A DNA stretch of 64,000 nt, from positions 7,192,001 to 7,256,000 of the forward strand of contig CM060734.1 of assembly GCA_030704615.1 (NCBI GenBank). Reading direction: 5' to 3'. Position 1 is the stretch's first letter. Each line of letters begins with the position of its first letter. Shown here piece after piece: positions 35,758 through 48,009 of the stretch. This DNA is from Takakia lepidozioides. Its lineage: Eukaryota > Streptophyta > Takakiopsida > Takakiales > Takakiaceae. Both the position numbers and the translations under genes were made by a program. The notes under the pieces were generated by a model that saw nothing but the letters and a program-made list of their open reading frames with translations, had not been told where the DNA came from and did not search any database.

Positions 35758-36818
35758 TGTTGGAGGACTGTCTGGGACTTAGACACTTTTACTAGATCTG
35801 TGGGGTACCCTTAATTTTTGCACAGACTGAGACCAACAGGAGCCTTAGGGGTGACAACAGCGCACTTTAGGGGGGGGGTTACACAGCCCGTCACAGCCAA
35901 CACAACCCATCACAGTCCGGCACAGCTCGTCACAGCCAACACAACCCGTCACAGTCCAACACAGCCAGTCACAGCCAACACAGCCCGTCACAGCTTCGCA
36001 CAGCCGACACAGCCCGACACAGCCACACAGCCAGTCACAGCCCGACACACCCAACACAGTCGCACAGCCAGTCACAGCCCGACACAGCCGGTCACAGCCG
36101 GTCACAGTTTCACACAGCCAGTCACAACTTGACACAGCTGTCACGACCATAGGGAATGGATAGCAGGACTGGGAACGACTGTGGGGAACAACACCTGTGA
36201 ATGGAACATGTTAGTTCACGGATGATAGTTAGTGAGGGAAACGGTTAGAACAACGGGTAGGAAGATAAATCTAGGAGCAAGGACTGGAAAAGGATGAATT
36301 CTTGGATCACTTCTTGGGGGAATCGCTGCTAGGGGGGGGACTTCGGACATCACTCGGAGAAATGAGGCAGAGAGCGTATCTCTGAGCAGAAAGAGGGAGA
36401 GCACGGAGTAGGAGGAGGACAATCTGTTGATGCTTAATGAATGCAGGCAGTAGAATTGTAATGTAGAGCAGATTAGAGACTCCATGGCTTCAGCCTGATA
36501 CTTGATAGATATTAATCTGATACACACTTCATACTCACACTATGTAGAGAGATCTGAGTGAAGCTGTGGAATGAATGGATGAGTTGATGGAATCCGATAG
36601 ATTGATGAAGCAAACTGATACATAATTATCAACAGTAAGATAACTAGCTAACATTAATGTGAGAAGGAAAACAAATAGGAAACACCCCCATGATACACTA
36701 GCTGTAGGTCATGACTGAATGTTCTGAGCGGGCTGAGTACTTAAAGATTTCCAACTCTTCTATCTTGGAGTTTCCGCCTCGGAGAGCGAAGGGATGGGTG
36801 AGTAAAAGCCGCGCGACA
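35758..36818 (+). repeat. 3' LTR
   Basis: The 1,061-bp LTR begins TGTTGGAGGACTG and ends GCGCGACA, directly followed by GTGTT. It is longer than the 5' LTR because its CACAGC block (35878-36143) has more units. Elsewhere there are scattered substitutions, for example CACCTGCGAATGG against CACCTGTGAATGG, indicating an old but not ancient insertion. Confidence 0.95.
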
Positions 36819-38330
36819 GTGTTGTCTATAAAGTTCTGATTATGCTCGTTGTAGCACTCCACTCTGATTGAGTTTTGGAGAGTTGATTGGAAACCCAGAT
36901 CCAGACCTTTGTGCATTCATGGAACATAGACATAGCATGTTGGCTGGTCTGGGCTCTTGGAATTGCAACACATGCAACTCATTCTTAAAGGCTCAAGTGT
37001 TTATGCTGATCTGGTATGTACCAAAGGTGGTGTTGGTCCCGATTGTTTTATAAGAAAAACAAGACTCCTTCAACGATGAATGACATCTGAATCTAGGGTG
37101 ATGGTTGTCTTGGAAATCCCACCCTCCCACCCTAATTTTTCATGTGTTTTCAGGAAGATGACATGAGTTTTTATCAGGTAAGATACTGCCTATGGAAGGT
37201 GAAGTTAGATAGTGCCTTGTTATGAGGCTGATTTGTCGTTAATTTGACAAAGACCTTGTTTGGTCTTGTCCATGTCCCGACAAAGACATAGTATCTTCCC
37301 TCTCTATTCTTGACCAGTGTACTTAGTGGTTTCTGTACACACGCTCTCTCTCTCTCTCACCTGCCATTTTCCAGTTTTCTTACTATGATGTACTAACACC
37401 TTAATGGCTTTTGCAGAGGTCTAGGAAAGCCACGGGGTATCAGCCCCCTATACCTCCATAACAATAGTGTGGAGCAACAAATCCCTCATAAGGTATGATG
37501 ATCCTCTCCAACAAAAATTTGTTGGCGGATTGGACAACGAGAGAAAGACATTGCTGATATTACTTGAAGAACATCTAAGGGTTTCTTGCATACTAATATT
37601 ATGAGCTAGGCCCGGGTAAAACAGCCTGTTAGAGTATGTGTGTACACCTTCTACATGATCCGGTCAATGCACATTACTCATGTTAACTGGTAACCTGTAG
37701 TTGATGCCTTATGTCAGCATCAGATCCCTTATGATGAAAAGCCTTCCCTACTCGTGGGCTTTAATACTTCTCCTGGATGTGGGTTTGCTCTTTATAGCAC
37801 CACTAAAAAAATGCCCAGGTGTAACGTGATATGTCCTTTTTTCATACCTTAAGGAAATCTGGTTTTAAAACCATAAAGCTGGCTGACATGGTGAAAAGAT
37901 AGGCAGCAGTTGGCTGCCAATGCTCTTATTCACATGTTCATGTTGTGAATCACGGGCAGCAGACTACTGCCACTGGCTGAAGAACACAAGTTCTTATTCA
38001 TACCTTTGGAAAAACGGTTCTAACCATAAAGTTGGCTGATATGGTGGAAAAATGTGCAGTGATTTACTGCCATCGGTTGAAGAACACCTGTAATTTCCGA
38101 ACTCTTGCATGCCCAGCTATATGAATGTTTTGTCCATATTCTCTCTTGACTTGGGAAGCAGAGACTGTAGCTTTTTAACCAAAGATAAAACTACATCGCA
38201 CGGAGATCCTTCCTTGGTCTCTACTTCTTTACAAGAGCTCTTGGACAAGATAAGAGGTAACATGGAAAACGCATGACTCTATATTCTTGCCAAGTTTGAT
38301 TTATGCTATGCCAATGTTCACTCGTGATCT

Positions 38331-40462
38331 GTGGCCTGGAAGTTTGGTGCTCAACAAGCTTCCATGTACACACCTGCAATTGAGGAAGATTGGGGTGTGG
38401 AACACCGGGAAGGGGGGGGTTGGTATTTGGATATGCCCAAGGGTACTATCCCCTATGCAGAAATGGGACTTCATAAGGAATGTGTTCGCAGGCAGTCAGT
38501 GAGTGATGAAGGGGGTATCTCCACTGAAGTCCCTGTTCTTGATCTAGAGCATGCAGAACAGATTGCTACACAGGCCGCTGACGCTGTAGCCCAAGTGGTC
38601 CCCGCCGTTGTGGGTGTACCAAAACGCAAATCACAAAAAAGAAAAGGTGCGGATGTCAATGCAGGTGTGGCCCCCAATGCAGGTGTGGCTTCTATTGCTG
38701 GTCCTATTGGTAGTTCTTCACATCCTTCAAATCAGTTGGTTATAGTGCCTGCACCTACTACTCGAGGAAACAAGCCAAAGGCAGGCGAACATCCTTACAG
38801 TGCAGTGTCATTTTCTGGTGGTGCACCTAGCATGTATCGCATGAAGATCATGCCTACTCATTTCATTGATATGGTGGAGGCCTCAAGTACATCTCCTAAT
38901 GCGACCTTGAAAGAGCTCATGGAGTTCTTAAAAAATGTGAGTTTCCCCCAACAAACAAACTTGAATGTAAGGAATTCTTCGATGTTTTTATATCCTCATC
39001 ATCCGGCTATTGACTCCTACATTTTCTGTATGTTGTTTGCACTTTCCAGGAACTTGGTCTAGTGTTGTGGATGGAAAAAGCGTGTCTGTGGCTGTGGACA
39101 TGATCATCGTGGACTGCCCAACAGGAATGCCTGTACAGGGCTGTTTGGATGGTGTACAGGTTCCTCCCTGGAATGCTTTTGATAAACGGTATTGGGGGTA
39201 TGCATTCTCCATTGCTAATGACCTATTGGATGACAATGGATGCTTGGTGTTCTTGCAGGGCTCCGATGATTCCTTTGGATTGGAGCTCTTTTCATACTCC
39301 AGGGGCAGCTCTATTTCCGTATTATCAAGGAAATATACTTGCATCAATACCACCCCTCTACACACTCAGACATGAAAGGTAAAAATCATCCCTCTTCAAT
39401 ATCTCATTATTTGATGTTTCATCTTCCTACTCTCATACATATTATTAAACCATCCGGGTGCACTGTTTTTGTGGAAATGGCACGTCTAACAGACCATGTT
39501 CTTCCACGCCCATGTCCTCACCAAGCAAGGAGGACTATTCAAACTGCGTGAGTTTGGCAAAGTTGTGGACCCCCTTGCAGACCTTGTTGAGTTGGATGCC
39601 ATCTACAACCACATTCCAGATGTTGCACTACCCATGCAAACTCCTCAACAAGCCTGGAGGGGTGCGCGAGACCGTAGTCCCGCCTTCATGCAAGTGCTGT
39701 TGGAGACATGCTCACCTCCTGGCTCCCGCATTTTGGATCTCACAGCTGGCACAGGTTTGCATTGGTCTCCATTTTGTAATTAAAATCTTCTGAGCTGATT
39801 CATGATCATTAACTGTTATCCGATATAATATCATCATTGCATGTTTTTTTCCTGCAAGTTCTACATTTATTGCTGCCCGTGAGTCTGGACGTCACGTATT
39901 TGGTCTTGAGGGGGACCAGACGTTGTATGCAGCACGTCTCTCTGCACTTCAAAATACTCAACCTGTTTTGGTTTCATCTGTGGTAACTCCAACCATTCAA
40001 CGTCCTGTGAGTTTGTTGGAACCCCCCGCTCCTAAGGTGGCGCGCGCAAGTTTGGTTTTCATCTCGGCAGTACTTCCTAGTGAGTATATCCCGCCTCCAT
40101 TCCCTTTGTTGCAATCTCTATATTATTTGCAAAGCAAACCATTCCCATTTGATTTGTTAACATAAGTATACATGTATGTGTGATGCAGTGATGGGATTGT
40201 GCGGACCATCTACGATAGTCTACCCCAAAGTCCTCTTTCATCGTTTTATCTACCTTCGTATGCTGAGTCCCAAGCTTTGCATTCAATACATCAACAACGT
40301 GATGTAGGTCTTTCCAATGATCTGTTGTTTGACCGAAGAGCATCTATTGTTGGACAATCCGTGGATAGGTTGCGTAGAGTTGAGGCTTTCATGGATGTGT
40401 ATGCCTCTAAATCACAGGCTTATGACACAGATGATGAAGTATCAGCTGATGATGTTATGTAG
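38331..40462 (+). CDS. Methyltransferase-like family, copy B
   Basis: An N-terminal block (38331-38937) has DWGVEHREGGGWYLDMPKGT, a basic stretch (PKRKSQKRKG) and ends at AAT|GTGAGT. After the CCAG acceptor at ~39049 comes SVSVAVDMIIVDCPTGMPVQ, placed where beta-class amino-methyltransferases have their (D/N/S)PP(Y/F/W) motif, followed by GYAFSIANDLLDDNGCLVFL. The next block (39490-39753) reads QTPQQAWRGARDRSPAFMQV and SRILDLTAGTG, the cofactor-binding motif I. Then STFIAARESGRHVFGLEGD (from ~39862) supplies the acidic cofactor contact. The last block (from ~40191) has SSFYLPSYAESQALHS and ends in TAG at 40462. The phase between the first two blocks does not fit, so it may be damaged. The changed catalytic motif (DCPTG) argues against normal DNA methylation. 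It adjoins truncated repeat R. Confidence 0.55.
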
Positions 40463-40787
40463 GTAATTAGAAATTACATATAATATACATTGTCCTCATT
40501 ATCAGTCCGATTTTTTGGTTATTTTTTATGATACATGTATTTCTCTCTAGATTTCATGTTATCTTCCTGTCATTTGATTTATCTATGTAATAGTTTGTAC
40601 ATAGATCTCTGATGCATTTCATAGATCCCTTTACCTGAATGCAAGTTCGACATGCACTTCAGCACTATCAAATTTCATCATTAGTAAGATCAACCCTTAT
40701 GAGTATTGTGGCATGTTATGTACACACAGGGTGACTATCTTTATCTCATTAGTGTTTCATTTCATTAGTGTTTCAAGTCTGAATGGG
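40463..40787. other. 3' flank of copy B, no gene seen
   Basis: AT-rich sequence follows the stop codon of copy B. No ORF, hairpin or repeat is supported. A polyadenylation region for copy B would be expected here, but no single signal stands out. Confidence 0.3.
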
Positions 40788-40880
40788 TAGTGTAGTGGTA
40801 TGAACTAGGCTTGATACCTGATAGGTTGTGGGTTCTATCTCTGATGGACATTATGTTTTTGTAAAATAAAAATGTTTCAG
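40788..40880 (+). mobile_element. tRNA-derived SINE head
   Basis: An A-box-like TAGTGTAGTGGTATGAA (40788-40804) and a B-box-like GTGGGTTCTATCT (40828-40840) are 40 bases apart. The tail ATGTTTTTGTAAAATAAA follows at ~40853. The next head, 140 bp on, has the same order and a similar T-rich tail. Confidence 0.5.
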
Positions 40881-40925
40881 AAGATAGATATATAGATACT
40901 GCAAAACCTATGTAACAAGATTAAA

Positions 40926-41015
40926 TGGGTGGTGGTTTGGTAAGGATTATGTTTTTTAAGTTATGAGATTGCGGGTTCGATTACCAATCAATAGTTTTTT
41001 TTGTAAAATTGAATT
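40926..41015 (+). mobile_element. tRNA-derived SINE head
   Basis: An A-box-like TGGTGGTTTGGTAAGGA (40930-40946) is followed 41 bases on by a good B box (GCGGGTTCGATTACC, 40971-40985) and a T-run tail (AGTTTTTTTTGTAAAATTG). It is the best matched of the three heads in the window. Confidence 0.6.
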
Positions 41016-42604
41016 CCCTTGCGGGCCATCGCCGTTTACTACCCAAATGCGCAGGCGGACCATCTCCATCACATTGTCAAGCTCCCTAGCATTCCCTGAG
41101 CATTGCTCCATTCTGAACTTCAAACTAGACTCCCACCATTGGAAGAGCCCGTACTTTCACCATTTGTATCTAACAAGAAGCCGTGCCTTGTCACTTTTTA
41201 ATTTTTCGACCTTTTTTCTCATGTTGGAAAGCCATAAAAGCAACATGTTCCTCTCCCATTCCTACACTCACCCATGTGGAATAATAATACAATGAATATG
41301 GAATATTCTATATAGAATATTCTTATTCCATCCTTTGATATTTTGACTATGGACCCTAAGATTAGATGAATCACAATTTTATTTTATTTTTTTGGGTACC
41401 CTTATTTAAGTGTTGTGCATATAAAATTGTTCCTATGCATATCTAAAATTTGTATGCACGCATACATTCCTCCATATTCATGCATTTGTGTGCGCATATA
41501 GTATAGGCTACCTCCATCATACGAGTTCTCCCGGGATGATTGGGACCTCCGATTACAGCGTGAGTGGGATCTGTATGATAGAAATAGGGTTCATTTTAGA
41601 CAGGGATCGCGTAGAGGGGCATTGTAGATATTCTTATGATGTACTTTGTATACATCCGATTAATCGATTGATGTAAATTTTTTTTCTTGTTGCTCGTGTG
41701 GGTTGCAACTTTGCATATGTGATCTAAACATACTTATGCACATGTGGACCAAATATGAGCTTGAACCAAGTTGATTCAATGGGTCATTCTAGTGTTGAAC
41801 GCAGCTACGTGTCATAGAGACGGAAAATTGTGTTTCGCCTGTAGATGATTTTTTTTTTAATTCCATTTTCAAGCCATATGCTTAATGATAGCATATGCAA
41901 TGTGCGTGCAAAATTTGGGAGTAAACAAAAGTCATTTGGACCCATAACCAGATTTTGTTCTCTCATTTGCACTCCAAAGTTGAGTTATTTTCAACTTCAT
42001 GCACTCTTCATAGAAAGTTCTGCAAAAGTGTCTCTAGAAACACACTTATTTGTTTTCCATTTTCTTTTTGTCCCATTTTTTGCATGGATGTAGTGGTGCA
42101 AAGCCTGATGTCACAGAACAAAATAGAGCTAAAAATAAAATCATTACGCCCCTCAAAACCGCAATCATATATTTTCTAAATGCAAATATTTATTTTAAAT
42201 TCATTTAAATTCGATTTAATTCAAAATTGGTGCAAGGGCGAGTGCGTTGTTGGGGAGGCATTTTATTTTTATTTATTTTTCCTGCTGGATCTTTGTATAG
42301 GTGTTGCACACATATTTAACCACATGTAGGAAAAAATGAAGCTTGAGCCACATCCGTTTGTTGGGTGCAATGACATGAGAGGATTTTCTTTCACATTAAT
42401 AAACAAAAATTGGTTGATAGGGTGAATACGTCATTGGGGGGGGCAAACGATTTTGTTTGGGTTTGAAACTTTGTATGCGTGTCCGTTGCGCACATACATG
42501 TAATTATTGAATGACATATTTGATGCACACACACATTGAATGTTGTTGTTTGCATTTCGCTTATAATGAAGTGTATGGTTGCAATGACACATTATAATAT
42601 ATGT
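41016..42604. other. AT-rich non-coding stretch
   Basis: No gene is recognised. A perfect 22-bp palindrome, GAATATTCTAT/ATAGAATATTC, lies at 41301-41322. The stretch leads into the CACTA transposase relic, so its 5' terminal region is probably in here, but no CACTA terminus with matching end was found. Confidence 0.35.
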
Positions 42605-45600
42605 CCCTATGTTCATTTGTTCGTATCAGGACTTTGTCCATCCCTTCCCGGTCTTTTCTCTTAGCACCCCATCCGAAAACAACCCAAGTACATCAGGCGG
42701 GAGCCGTGGGCGAGACACCACCCCCACGGTACCGGACGATGATGACGATGACAGCGACAGCGACAGTGACAACAACAATGAGCATGGAATTAACCAGGAG
42801 GATGTGCAAGCCATGGAGGATCTCTTAATGCATCATGTGGGCGCTGATGCATCCCATGTAGAGGGAACCCGGCCAATTGATGATCCTGAAATGGCCCCCT
42901 CAAATGACATGGAGAGGGAGGCGAGAACTCCCTTATACGAAGGGGCGAAAGTGAGTTGACTTTCAACAATCTTACTTTTGCTCAATCTTCAAATTCGATT
43001 TGACATAAGTAATGTTGGGATGTCTGCTATAAGGGTTTAGAGAGTAGTACTCATGCAAGATCTAATTGTGGTTTTGGAAGGAGTGAGTGAGGAGTGGAAG
43101 AAGCGACGTTCGGTTTTGACCATTCACACCCAAATGAGGGAGAGGCTGCATAAAGGGAAAGACATAAGGGTGTTGTATTATGTGTGCTAATGGGATGATT
43201 ACATGTGGGGGGCGTGGGGTATTTCATCCTAGAAAATGCATTACTTTCCGATCATCCCGCGATTGAGGGCACACTACCGAAGCCCTAAATTGGCCAGACT
43301 CATGAGATGGCACGCCTCGCATCGGAGCCCCCCGGGAAAAGTGTGCGGGCCACAAGATTCACAAGCATGGAGGCATATTGAAGAGATGTGGTCTTTTCTC
43401 TTGGAGGACCCACGACATGTCCACCTCGGTTTCTCCTCGGATGGGATCAACCCATTCTCTGTCCAGTCATGTAGTCATTCTTGGCCGGTGACCATGGTGA
43501 ATTACAACATCCCTCCGTATCTTTCAATTAAAAAAGGCCATATCATGTTGGTTGCCATTGTGCCAGGTGAGTGTACTCATTTCATGTTTATTATTGCCTT
43601 AGACTTTACATTAAACTTCTGATCTCTGACGCAATTCGGATGCAAGATTGATGAGTAACATAATCATAGAGTAAGACGTGTAATTCATTTTGTAGTATAA
43701 TTTGCATATTGGTGGAACATTGAAACAATGATGAATGTCTCATAGGGAAAAAACAAGTGGCAAACATGGACACGTACTTGCGACCTCTTGTTGATGAACT
43801 TAAGGAGCTATGGAGGGGGGTCCCGCATTGGATGCTTCACTTGACCCTATGGCCGGACAATCTTTTCAGATGAGAGGCATCTTGCTTTGGACAATGCATG
43901 ATTATCCAGGTATATTATGTTCCCCATGAACAACCCGCGTACATTCACTTGTCAATGCCGGATAATATCGATGAGGATTGGGATTGATTGAAGTAGCGGC
44001 GAAAGTCTTGTGCACCGTAGTGGGGTAGATGACATTATGGGCCATGCACATGACAACTTTTTGTTTTTGCTAATGTGGCGAGATGTGTAGTACATGACTA
44101 ACTGTTTGCTCAGGGCTAAGCACCAAAGGGTACCATGCATGCTTGCATTGTGGCGATGATCTTGATGCACATAGCTCCCGCCATCTTCACAAGATGGTGT
44201 ATCCCAACTACCGCAAATTTCTTCCTATGAGCCATCGATGGAGAAGAAGAGAGAAACACTTGTTTGATGGCAAAGAGGAAGTACGTCCCCCCTCCTATGA
44301 CACCGTCCGGGCAGTGTTGGGAGGACCGATGGAAGGAGGCCCATGCGGGCACGGACGGTGAAGTGGACGTGCCTGACATGAAACGACTTTCAATCTTCTA
44401 CGAGTTGTCATATTGGGCGATACATATTCCACAAAAACACCGTCAATATCCCTATGCATGCATGTGATATTGCACATTTGGTATGCGTTGCATTGTCACT
44501 TTCACGTAAAAAAATTTGTGTAAGTATTTGTGGGTGGGGATATATGTAGGACCTGAAGATTCGCCATCTTCTAGATCCCATGCATATTGAGAAGAATGTC
44601 TGCTCGTCCTTTTTTTGGGTTTTTCATGGCACGCCGGCAAAGAAGGGAGCGGCTGCAAAAGGAGATTCTCTTGGTGTTAGTAAGGAGCTTGAGAAGCAGG
44701 GTCGTATGCGCGCCATCTATGGGCTGAACAAAATGGTGTGGACCCAAAGGATGTTGTACGGTGGAAGTATAGGCGCGCACCTTGGCAATGGACAAAGGCG
44801 GAATACAAGAAAGTGATAGCCACCATAAGTATTGTCCGAACACCAACTGGTTATGGGTCATCCCTCCGTACAAAGTTCAGCGAAGAAGACGGGGTCCATG
44901 GTTTGAAGTCTCATGACTATCACAATCTATTGCAAGACATCTTGCCCATTGCAATACGTGGGACACTGACTCCCGAGGTTTGTGAGACAATCTATAGATT
45001 GGGAGGCTTGTTCCGGTGGATTTGCTCCAAAAAGTTGGAAGAAGCAGATTTTCCACGCATGAAGAAGGAGGCGGCGGAGGTAATGTGTATGTTGGAGATG
45101 CACCTTCCACCCTCCTTCTTTGACATCCAAGTGCACTTGGTAGTGCACTTAGTGGAAGAGGCTTCGATTGCCGGCCCCGTTCATTCTCGGTGGATATACT
45201 TCCTTGAGCGTTATATGAAGACTTTGAAAGGATTTGTAAGACAAATGGCACACCCGGAGGGTAGCAAGGCGGAGGGGTATATATTGCAAGAAGCTATGTT
45301 CTATTGCACGGAGGACAGGGAAAGGGTGGATGAGGAAGCCCCTTGTATGTGGAAGGAAGAGGAGGATGCACGAACCAAGGACATCGTTTTGCCCAAAAAA
45401 TCGAAGAGGGTAAAATTACCGACCTTGGTGATTGAGCAAGCGCATGACTTCATACTGAAGAACACCCCATCCATACATGAGTGGGAGACAAGATACAATA
45501 ATCTTGTTCAGCAACGAGAAGAGGAGACGCTTGCATGGAGGCAGAACCATCCAAGGCCGGTTATAGACGCCCACGATGAGGAGCGGGCCGCCGGAATGTT

Positions 45601-46514
45601 CCTTCACAAAATTTGCCCATGGAATTGCAGCCTCTAAGTTCATTCCAACAGTGGCTTCGGACTTCAGTTTATGACGCCGTTGCTGAAGGAGAGGTGGTTT
45701 CAGATTTGGTGCAAGACATTGCAAAGGGCCCCTCTCAATTCGCGACCTCATACACGGCGGTTTGGGTTCACGGTCGTCATTTCCGCATTCGTGCTCTTGA
45801 CATGAAGCGCAAAACAACCTTTGATCTGGCTTGTGTACCACATATTGGCAAGACTCCGTGTGGGGCAAGGGAGATACACAACCTGCTATGAGCAAACTTG
45901 AGTACATTGGAGAGCTTGAGAGCATACTCCAACTTCAGTATACAAGGTACCGGCCTCTTCTCTTCAAAGGAAGGTGGTTCCAGCCACATCTTGTGGGGCC
46001 CTCTGCAACACTAGTGCAAGATGATTGTGGTTTCATGCGCGTCAATGCAGATAGGCTCAACCCTACTCATCGTCCCTCCGATGAGCATTTTTCACGGCCT
46101 TCAGACATGGAGCAAGTTTTCTTCTCCGATGACAAAATAAGAGGGGGGAATTGGAAGGTGGTTGTGCATGCTCAGCCAAGAGAAAGACGTATCTATCATG
46201 GTCTTAGATCTCCATGGGGTGAGGCAATTGCGGTGGACGGAGAGACTGATCATAATGATGCTGATGATGGAGGTTGGGTAGAGGGGGTAGAAGAGGATGA
46301 TGACGCCCCGGACAATGCATCCTGGACCCTATATGATGAAGTTCTAGAAGATACGGATGTTGGAGAAGGAGACGAAGACACGGCCATTGACAACGAGGTG
46401 GAGGATGATTCGGAGGTGCCTTTTGAAGGCCGGGCCATTTATGACTATGACTCCGATGACCAAGAAAACTTGCAGCTTGATGATGATGAAGAAGCTCCGG
46501 ATGATGATGTTTAA
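42605..46514 (+). mobile_element. CACTA (En/Spm) transposase relic
   Basis: Segments of a TNP2-type transposase appear in order. N-terminal part 42609-42959: an acidic Asp/Ser run and REARTPLYEGAKVS. TNP2 core: KMHYFPIIPRLRAHYRSPKL, HLGFSSDGINPFSV and YNIPPYLSIKKGHIML (43236-43570), then DTYLRPLVDELKELW (~43770), KGYHACLHCGDDLDAH (~44130), FLPMSHRWRR with LFDGKEEVRPP (~44225) and LLDPMHIEKNVCS (~44575). The DUF4218-like part is 44738-45637 (GLKSHDYHNLLQDILPIAIR, MHLPPSFFDIQVHLVVHLVE, FLERYMKTLKGFVRQMAHPE). The DUF4216-like part is 45613-46250 (VVSDLVQDIAKGPSQFATSY, RPLLFKGRWFQP). An acidic tail ends at 46514. Stops and frameshifts are many and some may be introns; terminal repeats were not located. 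Confidence 0.9.
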
Positions 46515-47184
46515 GTTGATTAGACACAAAATCAAAGCTACAAAACAATTCTCGCACCAAACTGGACCCATCCCTTCGATTGATTGTACATGTACATGCA
46601 TATTGTACTTTATTTCTATGATTGATCAAATATGGGTGCTTCCGGACGCAGACGTGCTGCTTCTGCATGAGGGGGATTAATCTCCTAACCGCAATTCGGT
46701 GTGCTGCCTTCTGCGAGGTTCCCTTCTTCCAATGGCTCCAGAACAACCCCTCCACATTGCGCGAAATGAACTTTCACCCGCATGGATGCTTTTGAGCATA
46801 AACCCATCCTAGGGTTTCGACCATTGCAATCCCTATACCCCAAATGAGCCAGCATCCGATCTTTGTGATAATGCAATTTATTCCAACAAAATTTGCACTC
46901 AACACAGTACCTTGTTTGCAGAACTCTTGTGTACCAAGGGGTCCATTCATTTTTCATTTTGTAGAGGGATCCTACGGTAATAATGAAGAAAAAGAATGGT
47001 GGATCCAAGAGTAGATCATACACTTCAAGTGATCATGTGCGGTGTATGCCAACAGAATGGCATGAACAAGAAATACCTCTCTTGTAGCCTCCTGTATGTC
47101 CCAGCTCACAAAAGTGGATGCCACAAGTGAAGTAAGAAAGTGTCTCCATGAAGAGCTCACATACTGTCCCAGCCTATATCTTTT
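46515..47184. other. Spacer between CACTA and copia relics
   Basis: This probably holds the 3' end of the CACTA element and the 5' edge of the copia fragment. No ORF is convincing, and the long minus-strand frame 46204-46755 is the complement of the acidic tail. Confidence 0.3.
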
Positions 47185-47580
47185 TGGCAATGCTGCCATT
47201 GAATGGAGTAGCCAATGTCAAAAGTGCACTTCAAATTCAACGACAAAAACTGAATATACAGCGGCATCATGTACTACTACTAAAGAAGCCATTTGGCTGA
47301 GACGATTGATAGGGAGTATTGGCGTTCCTCAGGAGAGGGCCATTGTTTTACATTGTGATAATCAATCAGCTATTAGCTCGTGAAGAATCCTGAATTCCAC
47401 CGAAAGACTAAGCATGTGGATATTCAGTACCATTTTGTTCGAGAGAATTACAATGAGTAGAAGATAGAGCATGTGTACATTCATACTACGGCACATTTTA
47501 CTAAACCATTGTGCAAAGATCTCTTCCAGAAGTTTCAAGAGCTCATGGGTGTGGTACTTTTCCCTGCATCTGATGGAAGC
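47185..47580 (+). mobile_element. Ty1/copia RNase H fragment
   Basis: The end of a copia polyprotein is recognisable: AIEWSSQCQK, TKTEYTAASCTTTKEAIWLR, VLHCDNQSAISS, then after a shift near 47380 KNPEFHRKTKHVDIQYHFVR and HFTKPLCKDLFQKF. These are the catalytic and C-terminal motifs of copia RNase H. A TAG replaces a codon in NYNE*KIEH. No reverse transcriptase, integrase or LTR pair is present. Confidence 0.85.
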
Positions 47581-48009
47581 AGTGGGAGCTCACATTTCAA
47601 AGGGAAACAAGTGGAGTGTAGTTTATGATGACTGAGTGGGAGCTTTATCAACATCTCGTTTACATTTAGCATAGCGCAGTGGGGAGCTCTATCAGCCGAT
47701 CATCTCTTTGTGTTTCCTTTGTTCTTTTTGCAAATGTGAAGGTGGCCAGTTTGGTGAATGACTGGGAATGTTGGTTTTTATAATATTCATCCAAAACCAC
47801 ATGCTATGTTCAAATCCGTGTCTTCTGTTTCTGGCATTCACCTAGTTCCTTGTTAGCTAAGTCTCCTTGAAGCAGCTTGAGTTGTTGCAGTAACACTTCT
47901 CTAGTGCTGGCATCAGTTTGTATGCATAGATGTGCTTACATTGTGTTTCTACATGAAGAATTTGATCTGTGTTTACTCTAACTGTGTATTGGTTACTAGT
48001 GTTTCACTG
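47581..48009. other. Probable copia 3' flank
   Basis: The sequence after the copia RNase H tail has GGGAGCT phrases and AAAGGGAAACAAGTGGAG, which could be a polypurine tract, followed by sequence starting TGTTGG at ~47769 that could be LTR. No second copy is available to confirm it. Confidence 0.3.

Larger units (their letters stand above)
23842..36818 (+). mobile_element. Ty3 LTR retrotransposon, 12,977 bp
   Basis: The element has LTRs beginning TGTTGG and ending GCGACA, a GTGTT target duplication on both sides (23837-23841 and 36819-36823), a polypurine tract (GAGAGGGGAAAGGG, 35741-35754) before the 3' LTR, and gag, protease, reverse transcriptase, RNase H and integrase in Ty3 order. There is no chromodomain. 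An ORF lies before gag and further ORFs lie after integrase, an arrangement known in the Tat/Athila group of plant Ty3 elements. Frameshifts and stops in almost every domain show that this copy is inactive, although its ends are complete. Confidence 0.95.
23083..38334 (+). repeat. Dispersed repeat, inverted copy R, interrupted
   Basis: R is the reverse complement of L from 21166 down to ~18892. It is present as 23083-23841 and 36824-38334, split by the Ty3 element 23842-36818. Copy L supplies the empty site (rc of AGACAACACCAGCTC at ~20412-20426), showing that only the element plus a 5-bp GTGTT duplication was added. R stops at 38334 inside the phrase TTCACTCGTGATCTG and joins methyltransferase-like copy B. 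Confidence 0.85.
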
